Assembly: GCF_001757995.1 (NCBI RefSeq)
Contig: NZ_LXLV01000003.1
Span: forward strand, 1-58,666
Reading direction: 5' to 3'
From: Bacillus mycoides
GTDB taxonomy: Bacteria > Bacillota > Bacilli > Bacillales > Bacillaceae_G
DNA length: 58,666 nt
Part shown: positions 1 through 10,390 of the stretch, piece by piece
How the letters are laid out: each line of letters starts with the position of its first letter
Numbering within the stretch: the stretch's first letter is position 1
The notes under the pieces: generated by a model
Database searches by the model: none
Seen by the model: only the letters and a program-made list of their open reading frames with translations
Told to the model about the DNA's origin: nothing
Position numbers and translations under genes: made by a program

Positions 1-113
1 TTCCCATAGCGTAAGCTAGTAAGATCCCTGAAAGATGATCAGGTTGATAGGTTCGAGGTGGAAGCATGGTGACATGTGGAGCTGACGAATACTAATAGAT
101 CGAGGACTTAACC
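1..113 (+). rRNA. 23S ribosomal RNA, 3' end (partial)
   Basis: The first bases match the conserved 3' end of Bacillus 23S rRNA, including the segment around helices 97-101 and the terminal GAGGACTTAACC. The gene is cut by the window start, so only the last ~113 nt are present. The 3' boundary is placed by recall of the family and may be off by a few bases. It is followed by a ~50-nt spacer carrying a GAAGG/CCTTC hairpin (about 147-160) and the 5S gene, with no tRNA genes in between. Confidence 0.93.
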
Positions 114-164
114 ATATAATATGAAGCGAATGTTATCTAGTTTTGAAGGAATATGCCTTCATAG

Positions 165-280
165 TTTGGTGATGATGGCAGAGAGGTCACACCCGTTCCC
201 ATACCGAACACGGAAGTTAAGCTCTCTAGCGCCGATGGTAGTTGGGACCTTGTCCCTGTGAGAGTAGGACGTCGCCAAGC
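165..280 (+). rRNA. 5S ribosomal RNA
   Basis: A complete ~116-nt 5S gene. It starts at TTTGGTGATGATGGCAGAG, carries the conserved CACACCCGTTCCCATACCGA stretch and ends at CGTCGCCAAGC; the 5' and 3' ends pair to form helix I. It is the last gene of an rRNA operon whose 23S end precedes it, and it is followed directly by an intrinsic terminator. No tRNA cluster follows. Exact ends may differ by 1-2 nt. Confidence 0.95.
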
Positions 281-284
281 AACT

Positions 285-314
285 AAAACACGAGTCATTT
301 GACTCGTGTTTTTT
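285..314 (+). terminator. rRNA operon terminator
   Basis: A perfect stem, AAAACACGAGTC (285-296) paired with GACTCGTGTTTT (301-312), has a four-base loop and continues into a T run. It sits 4 nt after the 5S gene and ends the upstream rRNA operon. Confidence 0.93.
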
Positions 315-422
315 CGTGTTTCTTTTTACAATTCATAGTAATTTAAAAAATCTTTACTTAAAGAATCGTCCTTATGATTAAAGGCAGGGAAATGTGGCTA
401 GGATAGTGAATAAGCAAAAGAG

Positions 423-450
423 TTGCAAATTTTTTTAATACGTATATAAT
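423..450 (+). promoter_or_regulatory. sigma-A promoter of the ctsR operon
   Basis: TTGCAA (423-428), a 16-bp spacer and a perfect TATAAT (445-450) lie just upstream of the CtsR box. The predicted transcription start falls inside the operator, which fits repression by blocking polymerase. Confidence 0.8.
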
Positions 451-453
451 TAA

Positions 454-475
454 AGTCAAAGATAGTCAAAGTCAA
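454..475 (+). promoter_or_regulatory. CtsR operator (heptad repeats)
   Basis: AGTCAAA-GAT-AGTCAAA (454-470) matches the known CtsR box, a direct repeat of (A/G)GTCAAA separated by 3 nt. A third, abutting half-site AGTCAA (470-475) follows. The box overlaps the expected +1 of the ctsR promoter, so binding of CtsR should autorepress ctsR-mcsA-mcsB-clpC until heat or protein stress. Confidence 0.93.
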
Positions 476-491
476 TAAAGGTGGCGGATAA

Positions 492-953
492 ATGAGAAAT
501 ATATCTGATATCATTGAGAAATATCTAAAGCAAGTTATTGACTTAAGCAATAATAATGTGATTGAAATCAAGAGGAATGAGATCGCTGATCGATTCGATT
601 GCGTGCCGTCTCAAATCAACTATGTAATCAATACCCGTTTTACGTTAGAAAGAGGATTTGTAGTAGAAAGTAAACGAGGTGGAGGAGGTTACATTCGCAT
701 TATAAAAGTCAAACTGCATGATGATATAGACATTATTGATCAAATGCTTCATATGATTGATCATAGCGTTGCACAAGGAAATGCTGAAAGTATGATTATA
801 CGTTTAATAGAAGAGGGGATTATAACAAATCGTGAAGCAAAACTTATGTTAAGCGTACTAGATCGTTCTGTATTATTAATGGATGTTCCTTCTCGAGATG
901 AACTTAGGGCTCGAATATTATGCGCAATGTTAAGAACACTGAAATATAAATAA
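492..953 (+). CDS. ctsR: CtsR, transcriptional repressor of class III heat-shock genes
   Basis: A 153-residue protein of the usual CtsR length. The N-terminal winged helix-turn-helix ends in the glycine-rich wing RGGGGYIRI (residues 62-70) that inserts into the minor groove; Arg62 at the tip is the position known in Geobacillus to be phosphorylated by McsB. The C-terminal half is the helical dimerisation domain. It represses clp and mcs genes at the AGTCAAA repeats seen directly upstream. The start follows an AAAGGTGG ribosome site. It is the first gene of ctsR-mcsA-mcsB-clpC, with a 169-bp spacer before mcsA that holds no gene I can see. Confidence 0.97.
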   Translation: MRNISDIIEKYLKQVIDLSNNNVIEIKRNEIADRFDCVPSQINYVINTRFTLERGFVVESKRGGGGYIRIIKVKLHDDIDIIDQMLHMIDHSVAQGNAESMIIRLIEEGIITNREAKLMLSVLDRSVLLMDVPSRDELRARILCAMLRTLKYK

Positions 954-1122
954 ATATAACTTTTGTTAAGAATGATAACTAAGATAATGCAGTTTAATAT
1001 TGTAGGAATTTTGAAAGATGACATGTGCTTTTACTAAATGGATTAAGGAAAGAGAACAATCTAGTAATGTATGAAAAGTAGCATGAGATAGATCGTTCCT
1101 GTTGTAAAGGTGGGGGATAGCG

Positions 1123-1671
1123 ATGACTTGTCAAAACTGTAATATAAGACCAGCAACTTTACATTATACAAAAGTAATCAACGAAAAAAAGGCGGAAGTT
1201 CATCTTTGCGAGCAATGTGCAGAACAAAGTGGCTATACGTCTTTCTTTCAATCACCGCAGTCTAATTTTTCATTCCATGACCTATTAGCCGGATTATTGC
1301 ATAGTGAACCAGCAATGTTTGAAGAAGGGCAAGATGCATTTTCAAATACAAATATATCAAGATGTCCGAATTGTAAGATGACATACGAACAATTTACAAA
1401 AGTGGGACGCTTTGGATGTGCTTCTTGTTACGATACGTTTAAGGAGCATTTAAAACCATTGTTAAAACGTCTTCACGGTGGGCATACAGAGCATTGTGGA
1501 AAAATTCCTGAACGTATAGAAGGAAATATCTACTTAAAGAAAGAATTAGATGAACTAAAACTTAATCTGAAACAATATGTGCAGAAAGAGGAATTTGAGA
1601 AAGCAGCTGAAGTACGAGATAAAATTCGAGGTCTTGAAAATCAGCTTAGTGAGCATAGAGAGGGGGAATAG
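1123..1671 (+). CDS. mcsA: McsA, zinc-binding activator of McsB
   Basis: A 182-residue cytoplasmic protein with four CxxC pairs (C3/C6, C29/C32, C81/C84, C99/C102) that can bind zinc, then a C-terminal UVR motif (about residues 138-173, [20 protein letters not shown]). In the family, McsA binds and activates the arginine kinase McsB and helps adaptor-dependent loading of ClpC. The start has an AAAGGTGGGGG ribosome site. It lies 4 bp before mcsB, which indicates translational coupling inside the CtsR operon. The length is normal for the family. Confidence 0.95.
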   Translation: MTCQNCNIRPATLHYTKVINEKKAEVHLCEQCAEQSGYTSFFQSPQSNFSFHDLLAGLLHSEPAMFEEGQDAFSNTNISRCPNCKMTYEQFTKVGRFGCASCYDTFKEHLKPLLKRLHGGHTEHCGKIPERIEGNIYLKKELDELKLNLKQYVQKEEFEKAAEVRDKIRGLENQLSEHREGE

Positions 1672-1675
1672 TTCT

Positions 1676-2740
1676 ATGTCACTGGACAGAATTATGAATG
1701 AAGCGATTAGTCCATGGATGAAGGGGGATGGCCCTGATTCTGATATTGTTTTAAGTAGTCGAATTCGTTTGGCTCGTAATTTTAAAAAATATCAATTCTC
1801 TACTATGCAAAACGAGGAAGAAGCTAAACAGATTCATGAGTTATTTAAGAAGAAGTTTATAAATAAACCTGTAGAACCTTTTGGGGAGTTTGAACTATTA
1901 AAAATGAATGAATTAAATCCTCTTCAAAGGAGAGTTTTAGTTGAGAAGCATTTAATTAGTCCAAATCTTGCAGGAACAGAATACGGAGCATGCCTACTAT
2001 CAGAAAGTGAACATATAAGTATCATGCTTAATGAAGAGGATCATGTTAGGATTCAGTGCCTATTTTCAGGTTTGCAGTTATCAGAGGCGCTTCAAAGTGC
2101 CAATCAAATAGATAATTGGATCGAGGAACAGGTTGAATATGCTTTTGATGAATCGCTTGGATATATTACGAGTTGCCCCACTAACGTAGGTACAGGATTA
2201 AGGGCTTCGGTAATGATTCATTTGCCAGGACTGGTTTTAACGAAAAGAATTAACCGTATTATACAAGTAATTCAAAAATTAGGGTTAGTAGTAAGAGGAA
2301 TATACGGTGAAGGTAGCGAAGCGTTAGGTAATATATTTCAAGTGTCAAATCAAATGACACTAGGGAAATCAGAAGAAGATATTATTGCAGATTTAAAGAG
2401 TGTCATTCAACAAATCATCCATCAAGAAAAAATGGCTAGAGAATTAATTGTACAAAATTCAAGTATTGAGCTTGAAGATAAGGTATATCGTTCTTACGGA
2501 ATACTAGCTAACAGTCGTTTAATTCAATCTGCAGAAGCAGCCACTTGCTTATCAGATGTACGACTTGGTATTGACTTAGGATATATACAAGGTATATCGA
2601 GAAATATTTTAACCGAGTTAATGGTTCTTACTCAGCCAGGCATTTTGCAACAATATGCAGGAGGACCTCTAGGACCAGAAGAAAGAGATTATCGAAGAGC
2701 AACCTTAATCCGTGAGCGATTACGAATTGAACAAAATTAA
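1676..2740 (+). CDS. mcsB: McsB, protein-arginine kinase
   Basis: A 354-residue member of the phosphagen-kinase fold that phosphorylates arginines on proteins, marking them for ClpCP degradation and inactivating CtsR. Visible signatures are the nucleotide-contacting SSRIRLARN (27-35) and the [10 protein letters not shown] loop with the catalytic cysteine at residue 167. Near the C-terminus [11 protein letters not shown] matches the pArg-sensing RDxxRA region. I take the start at 1676 because it follows an AGAGGGGGA ribosome site and gives the usual MSLDxIM N-terminus; the frame is open further upstream (from 1577) but that stretch overlaps mcsA. Confidence 0.96.
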   Translation: MSLDRIMNEAISPWMKGDGPDSDIVLSSRIRLARNFKKYQFSTMQNEEEAKQIHELFKKKFINKPVEPFGEFELLKMNELNPLQRRVLVEKHLISPNLAGTEYGACLLSESEHISIMLNEEDHVRIQCLFSGLQLSEALQSANQIDNWIEEQVEYAFDESLGYITSCPTNVGTGLRASVMIHLPGLVLTKRINRIIQVIQKLGLVVRGIYGEGSEALGNIFQVSNQMTLGKSEEDIIADLKSVIQQIIHQEKMARELIVQNSSIELEDKVYRSYGILANSRLIQSAEAATCLSDVRLGIDLGYIQGISRNILTELMVLTQPGILQQYAGGPLGPEERDYRRATLIRERLRIEQN

Positions 2741-2762
2741 GCGCAAGTAGGAGGCGATTTCT

Positions 2763-5198
2763 ATGATGTTTGGAAGATTTACAGAACGAGCACAGAAAGT
2801 ATTAGCTTTATCTCAAGAGGAAGCAATTCGCATTGGGCATAATAATATTGGAACAGAACATATTTTACTTGGGCTTGTACGCGAAGGTGAAGGAATTGCA
2901 GCAAAAGCGTTAATTGCTCTTGGATTAAGTCCAGAGAAAGTTCAAAAAGAGGTAGAAGCATTAATTGGACGTGGAACGGAGGCTTCTCAAACAGTACATT
3001 ACACACCTCGTGCTAAAAAAGTTATTGAGTTGTCTATGGACGAAGCTCGTAAATTGGGCCATTCCTACGTTGGAACAGAACATATTTTACTTGGTTTAAT
3101 CCGTGAAGGTGAAGGTGTAGCAGCACGTGTTTTAAATAATTTAGGTGTAAGCCTAAATAAAGCAAGACAACAAGTGTTACAACTCCTTGGAAGTAATGAA
3201 GCTAGTTCAGGTCACCAAGGTGGTTCATCAACAAATGCGAATACACCTACACTTGACAGTCTAGCACGTGATTTAACAGTTGTTGCACGTGAAAATCGTT
3301 TAGATCCTGTTATTGGACGTAGTAAAGAAATTCAACGTGTAATTGAAGTGTTAAGCCGTAGAACAAAAAACAATCCAGTATTAATTGGAGAACCTGGTGT
3401 AGGTAAGACAGCAATTGCAGAAGGATTAGCACAGCAAATTGTAAATAATGAGGTTCCTGAAACTTTAAGAGATAAGCGTGTTATGACATTAGATATGGGT
3501 ACAGTTGTTGCTGGAACAAAATATCGTGGTGAATTTGAGGATCGTTTAAAGAAAGTGATGGATGAGATTCGCCAAGCTGGTAACATCATTCTATTTATTG
3601 ATGAGCTTCATACGTTAATTGGTGCAGGGGGGGCGGAAGGCGCAATTGATGCGTCGAATATTTTAAAACCATCTTTAGCACGTGGTGAATTACAATGTAT
3701 TGGTGCAACAACTTTAGACGAATATCGTAAATATATTGAAAAGGATGCAGCATTAGAAAGACGTTTCCAACCAATTCATGTTGACGAACCAAACTTAGAA
3801 GAATCAGTTCAAATTTTAAAAGGTTTACGTGACCGTTATGAGGCGCATCACCGCGTATCTATTACAGATGATGCAATTGATGCGGCTGTAAAACTTTCAG
3901 ATCGTTACATTACAGACCGTTTTTTACCTGATAAAGCAATCGATTTAATTGATGAGGCTGCATCAAAAGTGCGCTTACGTTCTTATACAACACCGCCAAA
4001 CTTAAAAGAGCTTGAAGTGAAGCTTGAGGAAATTAGAAAAGAAAAAGATGCAGCTGTACAAAGCCAAGAATTTGAAAAAGCTGCTTCCTTACGTGATATG
4101 GAACAACGTTTACGTGAAAAGTTAGAAGATACAAAGCGTCAGTGGAAAGAGAAACAAGGACAAGAAAACTCAGAAGTAACAGTAGAAGATATTGCAAATG
4201 TCGTTTCCACATGGACACGTATTCCGGTTTCTAAACTTGCACAAACAGAGACAGATAAATTATTAAACTTGGAATCAATTTTACATGATCGTTTAATTGG
4301 GCAGGATGAAGCAGTTGTAGCTGTGGCAAAAGCTGTTCGTCGTGCGAGAGCGGGATTAAAAGATCCGAAACGTCCAATTGGCTCATTTATTTTCCTAGGA
4401 CCGACTGGTGTAGGTAAAACAGAACTAGCGAGGGCATTAGCGGAATCTATGTTCGGTGATGAGGATGCAATGATCCGCATCGATATGTCTGAGTACATGG
4501 AAAAGCATTCTACTTCTCGTTTAGTTGGATCTCCTCCAGGATATGTTGGATATGAAGAAGGTGGACAATTAACAGAGAAAGTTCGTCGTAAGCCATATTC
4601 AGTTGTCTTATTAGATGAAGTAGAGAAAGCTCATCCTGATGTGTTTAATATTTTACTACAAGTATTAGAAGATGGCCGTTTAACAGATTCTAAAGGACGT
4701 ACAGTTGATTTCCGTAATACAATTGTTATTATGACGTCTAATGTGGGTGCAGACGCATTAAAACGTAATAAACATCTTGGATTTAACGTACAAGATGAGA
4801 GCCGCGATTATTCAGATATGAAAGGTAAAGTAATGGATGAGTTGAAAAAAGCATTTCGTCCAGAATTTTTAAACCGTATTGATGAAATTATCGTGTTCCA
4901 TATGCTTGAGAAAAAACATATTCAAGAAATTGTAACTCTTATGGTGAATCAGTTAGTGAATCGCTTAAAAGAACAAGAGATTGAATTGCACTTAACAGAA
5001 GGAGCAATTTCAGCAATTGCTGATAAAGGATTTGATCGAGAGTACGGTGCTCGTCCGCTTCGTAGAGCAATTCAAAAACATGTAGAAGATAGATTATCAG
5101 AAGAACTGTTAAAAGGTGCTATTGAGAAAGGACAAAAAGTTATCTTTGATATAGAAGGAGAATCATTTGTCATTCATAGTGCGGAAAAGGTAAAATAA
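2763..5198 (+). CDS. clpC: ClpC, Hsp100 ATPase of the ClpCP protease
   Basis: An 811-residue AAA+ unfoldase. It has two N-domain Clp repeats (about 1-145), a first ATPase domain with Walker A GEPGVGKT (209-216), a UVR-containing middle domain (about 414-455) where McsA/MecA-type adaptors act, and a second ATPase domain with Walker A GPTGVGKT (546-553) and pore loop GYVG. It feeds unfolded or arginine-phosphorylated proteins to ClpP. The TAGGAGGCG ribosome site is 7 nt before the start, which is the canonical [11 protein letters not shown]. It is the last gene of the CtsR operon proper, followed by an intrinsic terminator. Confidence 0.98.
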   Translation: MMFGRFTERAQKVLALSQEEAIRIGHNNIGTEHILLGLVREGEGIAAKALIALGLSPEKVQKEVEALIGRGTEASQTVHYTPRAKKVIELSMDEARKLGHSYVGTEHILLGLIREGEGVAARVLNNLGVSLNKARQQVLQLLGSNEASSGHQGGSSTNANTPTLDSLARDLTVVARENRLDPVIGRSKEIQRVIEVLSRRTKNNPVLIGEPGVGKTAIAEGLAQQIVNNEVPETLRDKRVMTLDMGTVVAGTKYRGEFEDRLKKVMDEIRQAGNIILFIDELHTLIGAGGAEGAIDASNILKPSLARGELQCIGATTLDEYRKYIEKDAALERRFQPIHVDEPNLEESVQILKGLRDRYEAHHRVSITDDAIDAAVKLSDRYITDRFLPDKAIDLIDEAASKVRLRSYTTPPNLKELEVKLEEIRKEKDAAVQSQEFEKAASLRDMEQRLREKLEDTKRQWKEKQGQENSEVTVEDIANVVSTWTRIPVSKLAQTETDKLLNLESILHDRLIGQDEAVVAVAKAVRRARAGLKDPKRPIGSFIFLGPTGVGKTELARALAESMFGDEDAMIRIDMSEYMEKHSTSRLVGSPPGYVGYEEGGQLTEKVRRKPYSVVLLDEVEKAHPDVFNILLQVLEDGRLTDSKGRTVDFRNTIVIMTSNVGADALKRNKHLGFNVQDESRDYSDMKGKVMDELKKAFRPEFLNRIDEIIVFHMLEKKHIQEIVTLMVNQLVNRLKEQEIELHLTEGAISAIADKGFDREYGARPLRRAIQKHVEDRLSEELLKGAIEKGQKVIFDIEGESFVIHSAEKVK

Positions 5199-5211
5199 GT
5201 ATAGACAAACG

Positions 5212-5240
5212 AAGAGGGCTACGCGATAGCCCTCTTTCTT
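5212..5240 (+). terminator. intrinsic terminator between clpC and radA
   Basis: AAGAGGGCTA (5212-5221), loop CGCGA, TAGCCCTCTT (5227-5236), then a short T-rich tail TCTT. The 10-bp stem is perfect but the U tract is short, so partial read-through into radA is possible. Confidence 0.8.
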
Positions 5241-5259
5241 GTACGAGAAGGATAAACGT

Positions 5260-5288
5260 TTGTAGATGAAAGTGAAGTGAACTATAAA
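5260..5288 (+). promoter_or_regulatory. candidate radA promoter, near-leaderless
   Basis: TTGTAG (5260-5265), a 17-bp spacer and TATAAA (5283-5288). The -10 box ends only 4 nt before the radA ATG, so a start 6-7 nt downstream of the -10 would fall on or inside the start codon. The boxes are directly visible; activity is inferred. Confidence 0.45.
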
Positions 5289-5292
5289 AGAT

Positions 5293-6669
5293 ATGGCTAA
5301 AAAGAAAACAAAATTTACATGTCAAGAATGTGGTTATCAGTCGCCAAAATATATGGGGAAATGTCCTGGATGTGGTCAATGGAATACGCTTGTTGAAGAG
5401 ATGGAACCAGTTGTATCATCAAGACGCCTTAATTATGCCAATGCAATTCAATCAGAAGTAACAAAACCAAGACGCTTAACAGAGGTAGAAACAAAGTCTG
5501 AGGCGCGTATTGAAACGAAATTTCAAGAGTTTAACCGTGTACTTGGTGGCGGGATTGTAGATGGATCTTTAGTACTTATTGGTGGAGACCCTGGGATTGG
5601 GAAATCAACATTGTTATTACAAATTTCATCGCAATTAGCAGATTCTTCATATGATGTACTATACATATCAGGTGAGGAGTCAGCAAAGCAGATTAAACTT
5701 CGTGCAGATCGTTTGCATGTAAAGGGTAGTAATCTATTTGTTGTAGCAGAGACTGATTTACAGCGAATTGCAGCGCACATTGAAGAGATGAATCCAGCTT
5801 TTGTTGTTATTGACTCCATTCAGACGATACATTTACCTGAAGTGACGTCAGCCCCAGGGAGTGTAGCGCAAGTGCGTGAATGTACAGCGGAATTAATGAA
5901 ACTTGCAAAGACGAAAGGGATTCCTATTTTTATCGTCGGACATGTGACAAAAGAAGGGGCAATTGCAGGACCACGTATGCTAGAACATATGGTTGATGCA
6001 GTTCTTTACTTTGAAGGAGATCGTCACCATACATATCGTATTTTGCGAGCTGTGAAGAACCGTTTTGGTTCCACAAATGAAATGGGTATCTTTGAAATGA
6101 AGGAACTAGGTCTTGCAGAAGTACTAAATCCTTCTGAAATTTTCCTTGAGGAACGTCCAGTTGGAGTTGCAGGATCTACAGTGGTTGCTTCAATGGAAGG
6201 AACAAGACCGGTTTTAGTGGAAATACAAGCATTAATCTCCCCTACTAGTTTTGGAAATCCTCGAAGAATGGCGACGGGAATTGATCATAACCGCGTTTCA
6301 CTTATTATGGCAGTGCTAGAAAAAAGAACAGGTTTATTGTTGCAAAATCAAGACGCATATTTAAAAGTCGCGGGTGGCTTGAAATTAGATGAACCAGCAA
6401 TCGATTTAGCTGTCGCTTTAAGTATTGCTTCAAGTTTCAGGGATAAAGCCACTGCACCAACCGATGCGGTAATAGGAGAAGTAGGCCTAACTGGAGAAAT
6501 AAGAAGAGTATCAAGAATTGAACAGCGTGTACAAGAAGCAGCGAAATTAGGATTTCAACGTGCTATTATTCCTAGAAAAAATTTGGGAGGATGGACAGTT
6601 CCAGATGGGATTGAGGTAGTAGGTGTTTCTAATTTAGGAGAAGCGCTTCGTTTGACATTAGGAGGCTAG
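5293..6669 (+). CDS. radA: RadA/Sms, DNA repair ATPase
   Basis: A 458-residue RadA of normal length. It has an N-terminal C4 zinc finger (C10, C13, C24, C27), a RecA-like core with Walker [11 protein letters not shown] (97-106), the RadA-specific KNRFG motif (255-259) and a C-terminal Lon-like domain. The family promotes branch migration and processing of recombination intermediates and in B. subtilis works with DisA. The start gives the canonical MAKKKTKF N-terminus, but no good ribosome site precedes it. disA begins 3 nt after its stop. Confidence 0.96.
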   Translation: MAKKKTKFTCQECGYQSPKYMGKCPGCGQWNTLVEEMEPVVSSRRLNYANAIQSEVTKPRRLTEVETKSEARIETKFQEFNRVLGGGIVDGSLVLIGGDPGIGKSTLLLQISSQLADSSYDVLYISGEESAKQIKLRADRLHVKGSNLFVVAETDLQRIAAHIEEMNPAFVVIDSIQTIHLPEVTSAPGSVAQVRECTAELMKLAKTKGIPIFIVGHVTKEGAIAGPRMLEHMVDAVLYFEGDRHHTYRILRAVKNRFGSTNEMGIFEMKELGLAEVLNPSEIFLEERPVGVAGSTVVASMEGTRPVLVEIQALISPTSFGNPRRMATGIDHNRVSLIMAVLEKRTGLLLQNQDAYLKVAGGLKLDEPAIDLAVALSIASSFRDKATAPTDAVIGEVGLTGEIRRVSRIEQRVQEAAKLGFQRAIIPRKNLGGWTVPDGIEVVGVSNLGEALRLTLGG

Positions 6670-6672
6670 GCT

Positions 6673-7746
6673 ATGGAGGAAAACAAGCAACGTGTCAAAA
6701 GTATGATTAACATTCTACAGCTCGTTGCCCCAGGAACACCACTACGCGAAGGGATAGATAACGTACTTCGTGCGCAAACTGGAGGGCTAATTGTTCTTGG
6801 ATATAATGAGCAGATTAAAAGTATTGTTGATGGAGGATTTCACATTAATTGTGCATTCTCACCGGCTAGTTTATATGAATTAGCAAAAATGGATGGGGCA
6901 CTTATTTTAAATGAAACTGGAAGCAAAATTTTAATTGCAAATGCACAATTAGTTCCAGATCCATCCATTGATTCTATTGAAACAGGTATGCGTCACCGAA
7001 CGGCAGAGCGTGTAGCAAAGCAGACAGCTAGCCTTGTTGTGGCTATTTCACAAAGACGTAACGTAATTACACTATATCAAGGGAACTTACGTTATACACT
7101 AAAAGATATAGGTGTAATTTTAACAAAGGCAAACCAAGCTATTCAAACGTTAGAAAAATATAAAGCTGTATGGAATGATGGGATTACGAATTTGGGCATT
7201 CTAGAATTTGAAGAGGTCGTTACAATGTCCGAGGTAGTTCACGTTTTACATAGTGTTGAAATGGTACTGCGTATTAAAAATGAAATATTGAGCTATATTC
7301 ATGAGTTAGGAACAGAAGGCAGGTTAATTCGTTTACAACTTACAGAACTACTAGCCGATTTAGAGGCAGAGGCAGCGTTATTAATTAAGGATTATTATCA
7401 AGAAAAAACGCAGGATCACCATCAAATTTTGAAAAAGTTACAAGATCTTGCAAATACACAGCTTTTAGAGGATAGCGATTTAGTTAAATTGCTCGGCTAT
7501 CCAGGGCAAACGAGCTTAGAAGAAAGCGTGACACCGAGGGGATACCGAATCGCAAGCAAAATTTCTCGTGTTCCACCACTTATCATTGAAAATTTAATTA
7601 ATCGATTTAAAACGCTACAAGGTGTTTGTCGTGCAACTATTAATGAATTGGATGATGTGGAAGGAATTGGGGAAGTTAGGGCGAAGAAAATACGTGAGGG
7701 CCTAAAAAGAATTCAAGAGCATCTCTATATGAGTAGACACAATTAA
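6673..7746 (+). CDS. disA: DisA, DNA-integrity-scanning diadenylate cyclase
   Basis: A 357-residue enzyme that makes c-di-AMP from two ATP and reports on DNA branch intermediates. The DAC domain carries DGA (74-76) and RHRTA (107-111), both needed for catalysis. It is followed by a helical spine and a C-terminal helix-hairpin-helix DNA-binding region ([20 protein letters not shown], near residues 315-335). The ATG lies 3 nt after radA, with the ribosome site GGAGG inside the radA tail, so the two are coupled; RadA is known to modulate DisA in B. subtilis. Confidence 0.97.
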   Translation: MEENKQRVKSMINILQLVAPGTPLREGIDNVLRAQTGGLIVLGYNEQIKSIVDGGFHINCAFSPASLYELAKMDGALILNETGSKILIANAQLVPDPSIDSIETGMRHRTAERVAKQTASLVVAISQRRNVITLYQGNLRYTLKDIGVILTKANQAIQTLEKYKAVWNDGITNLGILEFEEVVTMSEVVHVLHSVEMVLRIKNEILSYIHELGTEGRLIRLQLTELLADLEAEAALLIKDYYQEKTQDHHQILKKLQDLANTQLLEDSDLVKLLGYPGQTSLEESVTPRGYRIASKISRVPPLIIENLINRFKTLQGVCRATINELDDVEGIGEVRAKKIREGLKRIQEHLYMSRHN

Positions 7747-7906
7747 GAATATTACATTGATTCCATAATATAACGACACTAGAACATTTTTGTTATATGA
7801 TATGGTATATTGGTAAATAAAACTATTTACAAAAAAACACATCCGCTTTTGCATTCGGCGTTTTGATAAGCGAAACAATGGTTAATAATGAGTAGGAGGT
7901 GGTTGG

Positions 7907-9010
7907 ATGTTAAAACGGATCGTACAGCTCTTCTTTTTAGTGATCGGGGGAGCATTAGGGATTTTCTTAATTCCAAAAGTTATTAATGTAATGGACATCG
8001 GAGCTGTTCCTTGGCTTGAGGGATCGTATGTTCGTGCGATTATTGGTGCAATTATTTTATTTTTAACAACATTTTGGCTTGTAGATTATATTGTTAAACT
8101 TATTAAGCATATCGAAGAAGCCCTTGTAAAGGCACCGGTAGCGGATGTTTTATTTGGTACATTAGGGTTGATCTCTGGTCTTATTGTTGCATATTTAATT
8201 TTGATACCAATTCGTGAATTCACGATTCCAGTCATTAGTACAGTATTACAAGTATTCTTTACTCTTTTACTTGGTTATTTAGGATTCCAAGTAGGATTTA
8301 AAAAGAGAAATGAATTGTTAGGATTATTTACATTACCCCAGCGCGGAGGTAAAAAGAAAAACAATAGTGAGAACGAAGAGGTAGAGGTAGAAAAATCTAC
8401 AACTCATTGGAAAATCCTCGATACAAGTGTAATTATTGATGGACGTATTGCGGATATTTGCCAAACGAAGTTTTTAGAAGGAACAATTGTAATTCCACAA
8501 TTCGTATTAGAAGAGCTTCAGCATATTGCCGATTCTTCTGATGCTTTAAAGCGTAATCGTGGTCGTAGAGGATTAGACATTTTAAATCGTATTCAAAAAG
8601 AGATGCCAATTCCGGTAGAAATTTATGAAGGCGATTTCGAGGATATCCAAGAAGTGGATAGCAAGCTTGTAAAGTTAGCGAAAGTCACTGGTGGAACTGT
8701 TGTAACAAATGATTTCAACTTAAACAAAGTTTCTGAATTACAAGGAGTAACAGTGTTAAACATTAATGATTTAGCAAATGCAATCAAACCAGTCGTACTC
8801 CCTGGCGAAGAACTAAGTGTTTATGTTGTAAAAGATGGTAAAGAGCAAAATCAAGGTGTTGCATACTTAGATGATGGCACGATGATTGTAGTAGAAGACG
8901 GTAGAGAATTTGTCGGTTCGCAACTTAATGTACTAGTTACAAGTGTGTTGCAAACATCGGCCGGTCGTATGATTTTCGCAAAACGTAAATTATTAGAAAA
9001 AGCATTATAA
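7907..9010 (+). CDS. yacL: YacL-type membrane protein with PIN and TRAM domains
   Basis: A 367-residue protein. Four hydrophobic segments occupy about residues 1-115. A PIN nuclease-like domain starts near residue 170 ([15 protein letters not shown], with conserved aspartates), and a C-terminal TRAM domain covers about 290-355. The family is widespread in Firmicutes next to disA and ispD; a membrane-tethered RNase is inferred from the fold and I know of no established substrate. The start follows GTAGGAGGTGG. The 160-bp gap after disA holds no gene. Confidence 0.9.
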   Translation: MLKRIVQLFFLVIGGALGIFLIPKVINVMDIGAVPWLEGSYVRAIIGAIILFLTTFWLVDYIVKLIKHIEEALVKAPVADVLFGTLGLISGLIVAYLILIPIREFTIPVISTVLQVFFTLLLGYLGFQVGFKKRNELLGLFTLPQRGGKKKNNSENEEVEVEKSTTHWKILDTSVIIDGRIADICQTKFLEGTIVIPQFVLEELQHIADSSDALKRNRGRRGLDILNRIQKEMPIPVEIYEGDFEDIQEVDSKLVKLAKVTGGTVVTNDFNLNKVSELQGVTVLNINDLANAIKPVVLPGEELSVYVVKDGKEQNQGVAYLDDGTMIVVEDGREFVGSQLNVLVTSVLQTSAGRMIFAKRKLLEKAL

Positions 9011-9026
9011 GTAGAGGATTATTAAT

Positions 9027-9707
9027 ATGTATACATTAATTATTCCAGCAGCGGGTCAAGGGAAACGAATGGGTGCTGGTAAAAATAAGTTGTTCTTACT
9101 TATAAATGAAGTACCAATCATTGTACATACATTACGTGCTTTTGAAAAAGATAAAGCATGTAAAGGTATTATTATCGCAATTAACGAAGAGGAACGCCCT
9201 TATTTTGAGGAGTTAATGCAGAAGTACCCAGTTGAAAAACAGGTGCAATTTATTCAAGGCGGGGCTGAAAGGCAAGATAGCGTATATAATGCGCTTCAGC
9301 ATGTGAGCGGAGTTGAGTATGTTCTCGTACACGATGGTGCGCGCCCGTTCGTAACGAATAAAATGATACAAGATGTATTAACTACAGCAGAAAAACATGG
9401 TGCTTCCATTTGTGCGGTGCCAGTGAAGGATACAATTAAGAAAGTAGAACAGGGTGTTGTTGTTGAAACGGTAGAACGCTCTCAGCTGAGAGCGGTTCAA
9501 ACACCGCAAGGATTTTCTGTTCCTCTTTTATTAGAAGCTCATAGAAGTGCAAAACAAAGTTGTTTCCTTGGTACAGATGATGCAAGTCTCGTAGAACGTA
9601 TCGGGAAGCAAGTAGGCGTAGTAGAGGGGAGTTACTATAATATTAAAGTGACGACTCCAGAGGATTTATTAATTGCTGAAAGTTTCCTTCATGTTCAGGG
9701 GAAATAG
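9027..9707 (+). CDS. ispD: IspD, 2-C-methyl-D-erythritol 4-phosphate cytidylyltransferase
   Basis: A 226-residue enzyme of the MEP isoprenoid pathway that couples CTP to methylerythritol phosphate. The nucleotide-binding loop [15 protein letters not shown] (7-21) and the VHDGARPF motif (101-108) are intact. It starts 16 bp after yacL and is followed by a strong terminator before ispF, which performs the step two enzymes later in the same pathway. Length and motifs are typical. Confidence 0.96.
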   Translation: MYTLIIPAAGQGKRMGAGKNKLFLLINEVPIIVHTLRAFEKDKACKGIIIAINEEERPYFEELMQKYPVEKQVQFIQGGAERQDSVYNALQHVSGVEYVLVHDGARPFVTNKMIQDVLTTAEKHGASICAVPVKDTIKKVEQGVVVETVERSQLRAVQTPQGFSVPLLLEAHRSAKQSCFLGTDDASLVERIGKQVGVVEGSYYNIKVTTPEDLLIAESFLHVQGK

Positions 9708-9725
9708 AAGTGATGGTATTATAGT

Positions 9726-9760
9726 AAAGAAAAGCTCGGCCGTTGCCGAGCTTTTCTTTA
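9726..9760 (+). terminator. terminator between ispD and ispF
   Basis: A 15-bp perfect stem, 9726-9740 (AAAGAAAAGCTCGGC) with 9745-9759, loop CGTT. The T-rich right arm serves as the U tract. A TATAAT at 9773-9778 may be part of an ispF promoter, but I see no convincing -35. Confidence 0.85.
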
Positions 9761-9824
9761 TAGAGATAGCAATATAATATAGAGTCATAAAGCTCAGTAG
9801 TTTAGTTTGAGGAGGATGTAAAGA

Positions 9825-10301
9825 ATGTTTCGAATTGGACAAGGTTTTGATGTACATGAATTTGCGGAAGGTAGACCGTTAATTATCGGCGGAATTACAA
9901 TTCCTCATGAGAAAGGATTAATCGGTCACTCGGATGCAGATGTATTGTTACATACGATTGCTGATGCATGTCTAGGAGCAATTGCAGCAGGAGATATTGG
10001 AAAACATTTTCCTGATACAGATCCTGCCTTTAAAGATGCGGATTCAGCTGTATTGTTACAAAAGGTTTGGGAATTTGTGCGTGAACAAGGTTATGAGCTA
10101 GGGAACCTAGATTGTACAATTATTGCCCAAAAGCCAAAAATGGCACCGCATATTGAAAGCATGCGTAAACGTATTAGTGAACTATTAGAAACGTCTATTG
10201 ATAATATTAATGTAAAGGCAACAACAACAGAAAAATTAGGATTTACAGGTAGAGAAGAAGGAATTGCTTCTCAAGCGGTTGTTTTATTACAGAAAAAATA
10301 G
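9825..10301 (+). CDS. ispF: IspF, 2-C-methyl-D-erythritol 2,4-cyclodiphosphate synthase
   Basis: A 158-residue trimeric zinc enzyme converting CDP-methylerythritol 2-phosphate to the cyclic diphosphate, with release of CMP. Metal ligands D9, H11 (GFDVHEF) and H43 (SDADVLLH) are present, as is the [11 protein letters not shown] segment near residues 130-140. The ribosome site is GGAGGATG. IspE is not in this window, consistent with its separate location in Bacillus. Confidence 0.97.
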
Positions 10302-10390
10302 TGGTTTTTAATTCGTAAGATGGATAATCACGTTTTTTTGGTGTACAATTATAGAATGTGTTGACATTAAGATTGGAAGGTGTACCAACT

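Noticed and set aside
281-491. Possible tRNA genes after the 5S gene
   Set aside because: No cloverleaf or CCA-type end is visible; the stretch contains only the rRNA terminator, the ctsR promoter and the operator.
1577-1675. In-frame extension of mcsB overlapping mcsA
   Set aside because: The segment is the mcsA 3' end read in another frame; the 1676 start has a strong ribosome site.
4139-4498. 119-codon antisense ORF inside clpC
   Set aside because: Composition mirrors clpC third-position bias; no start signals.
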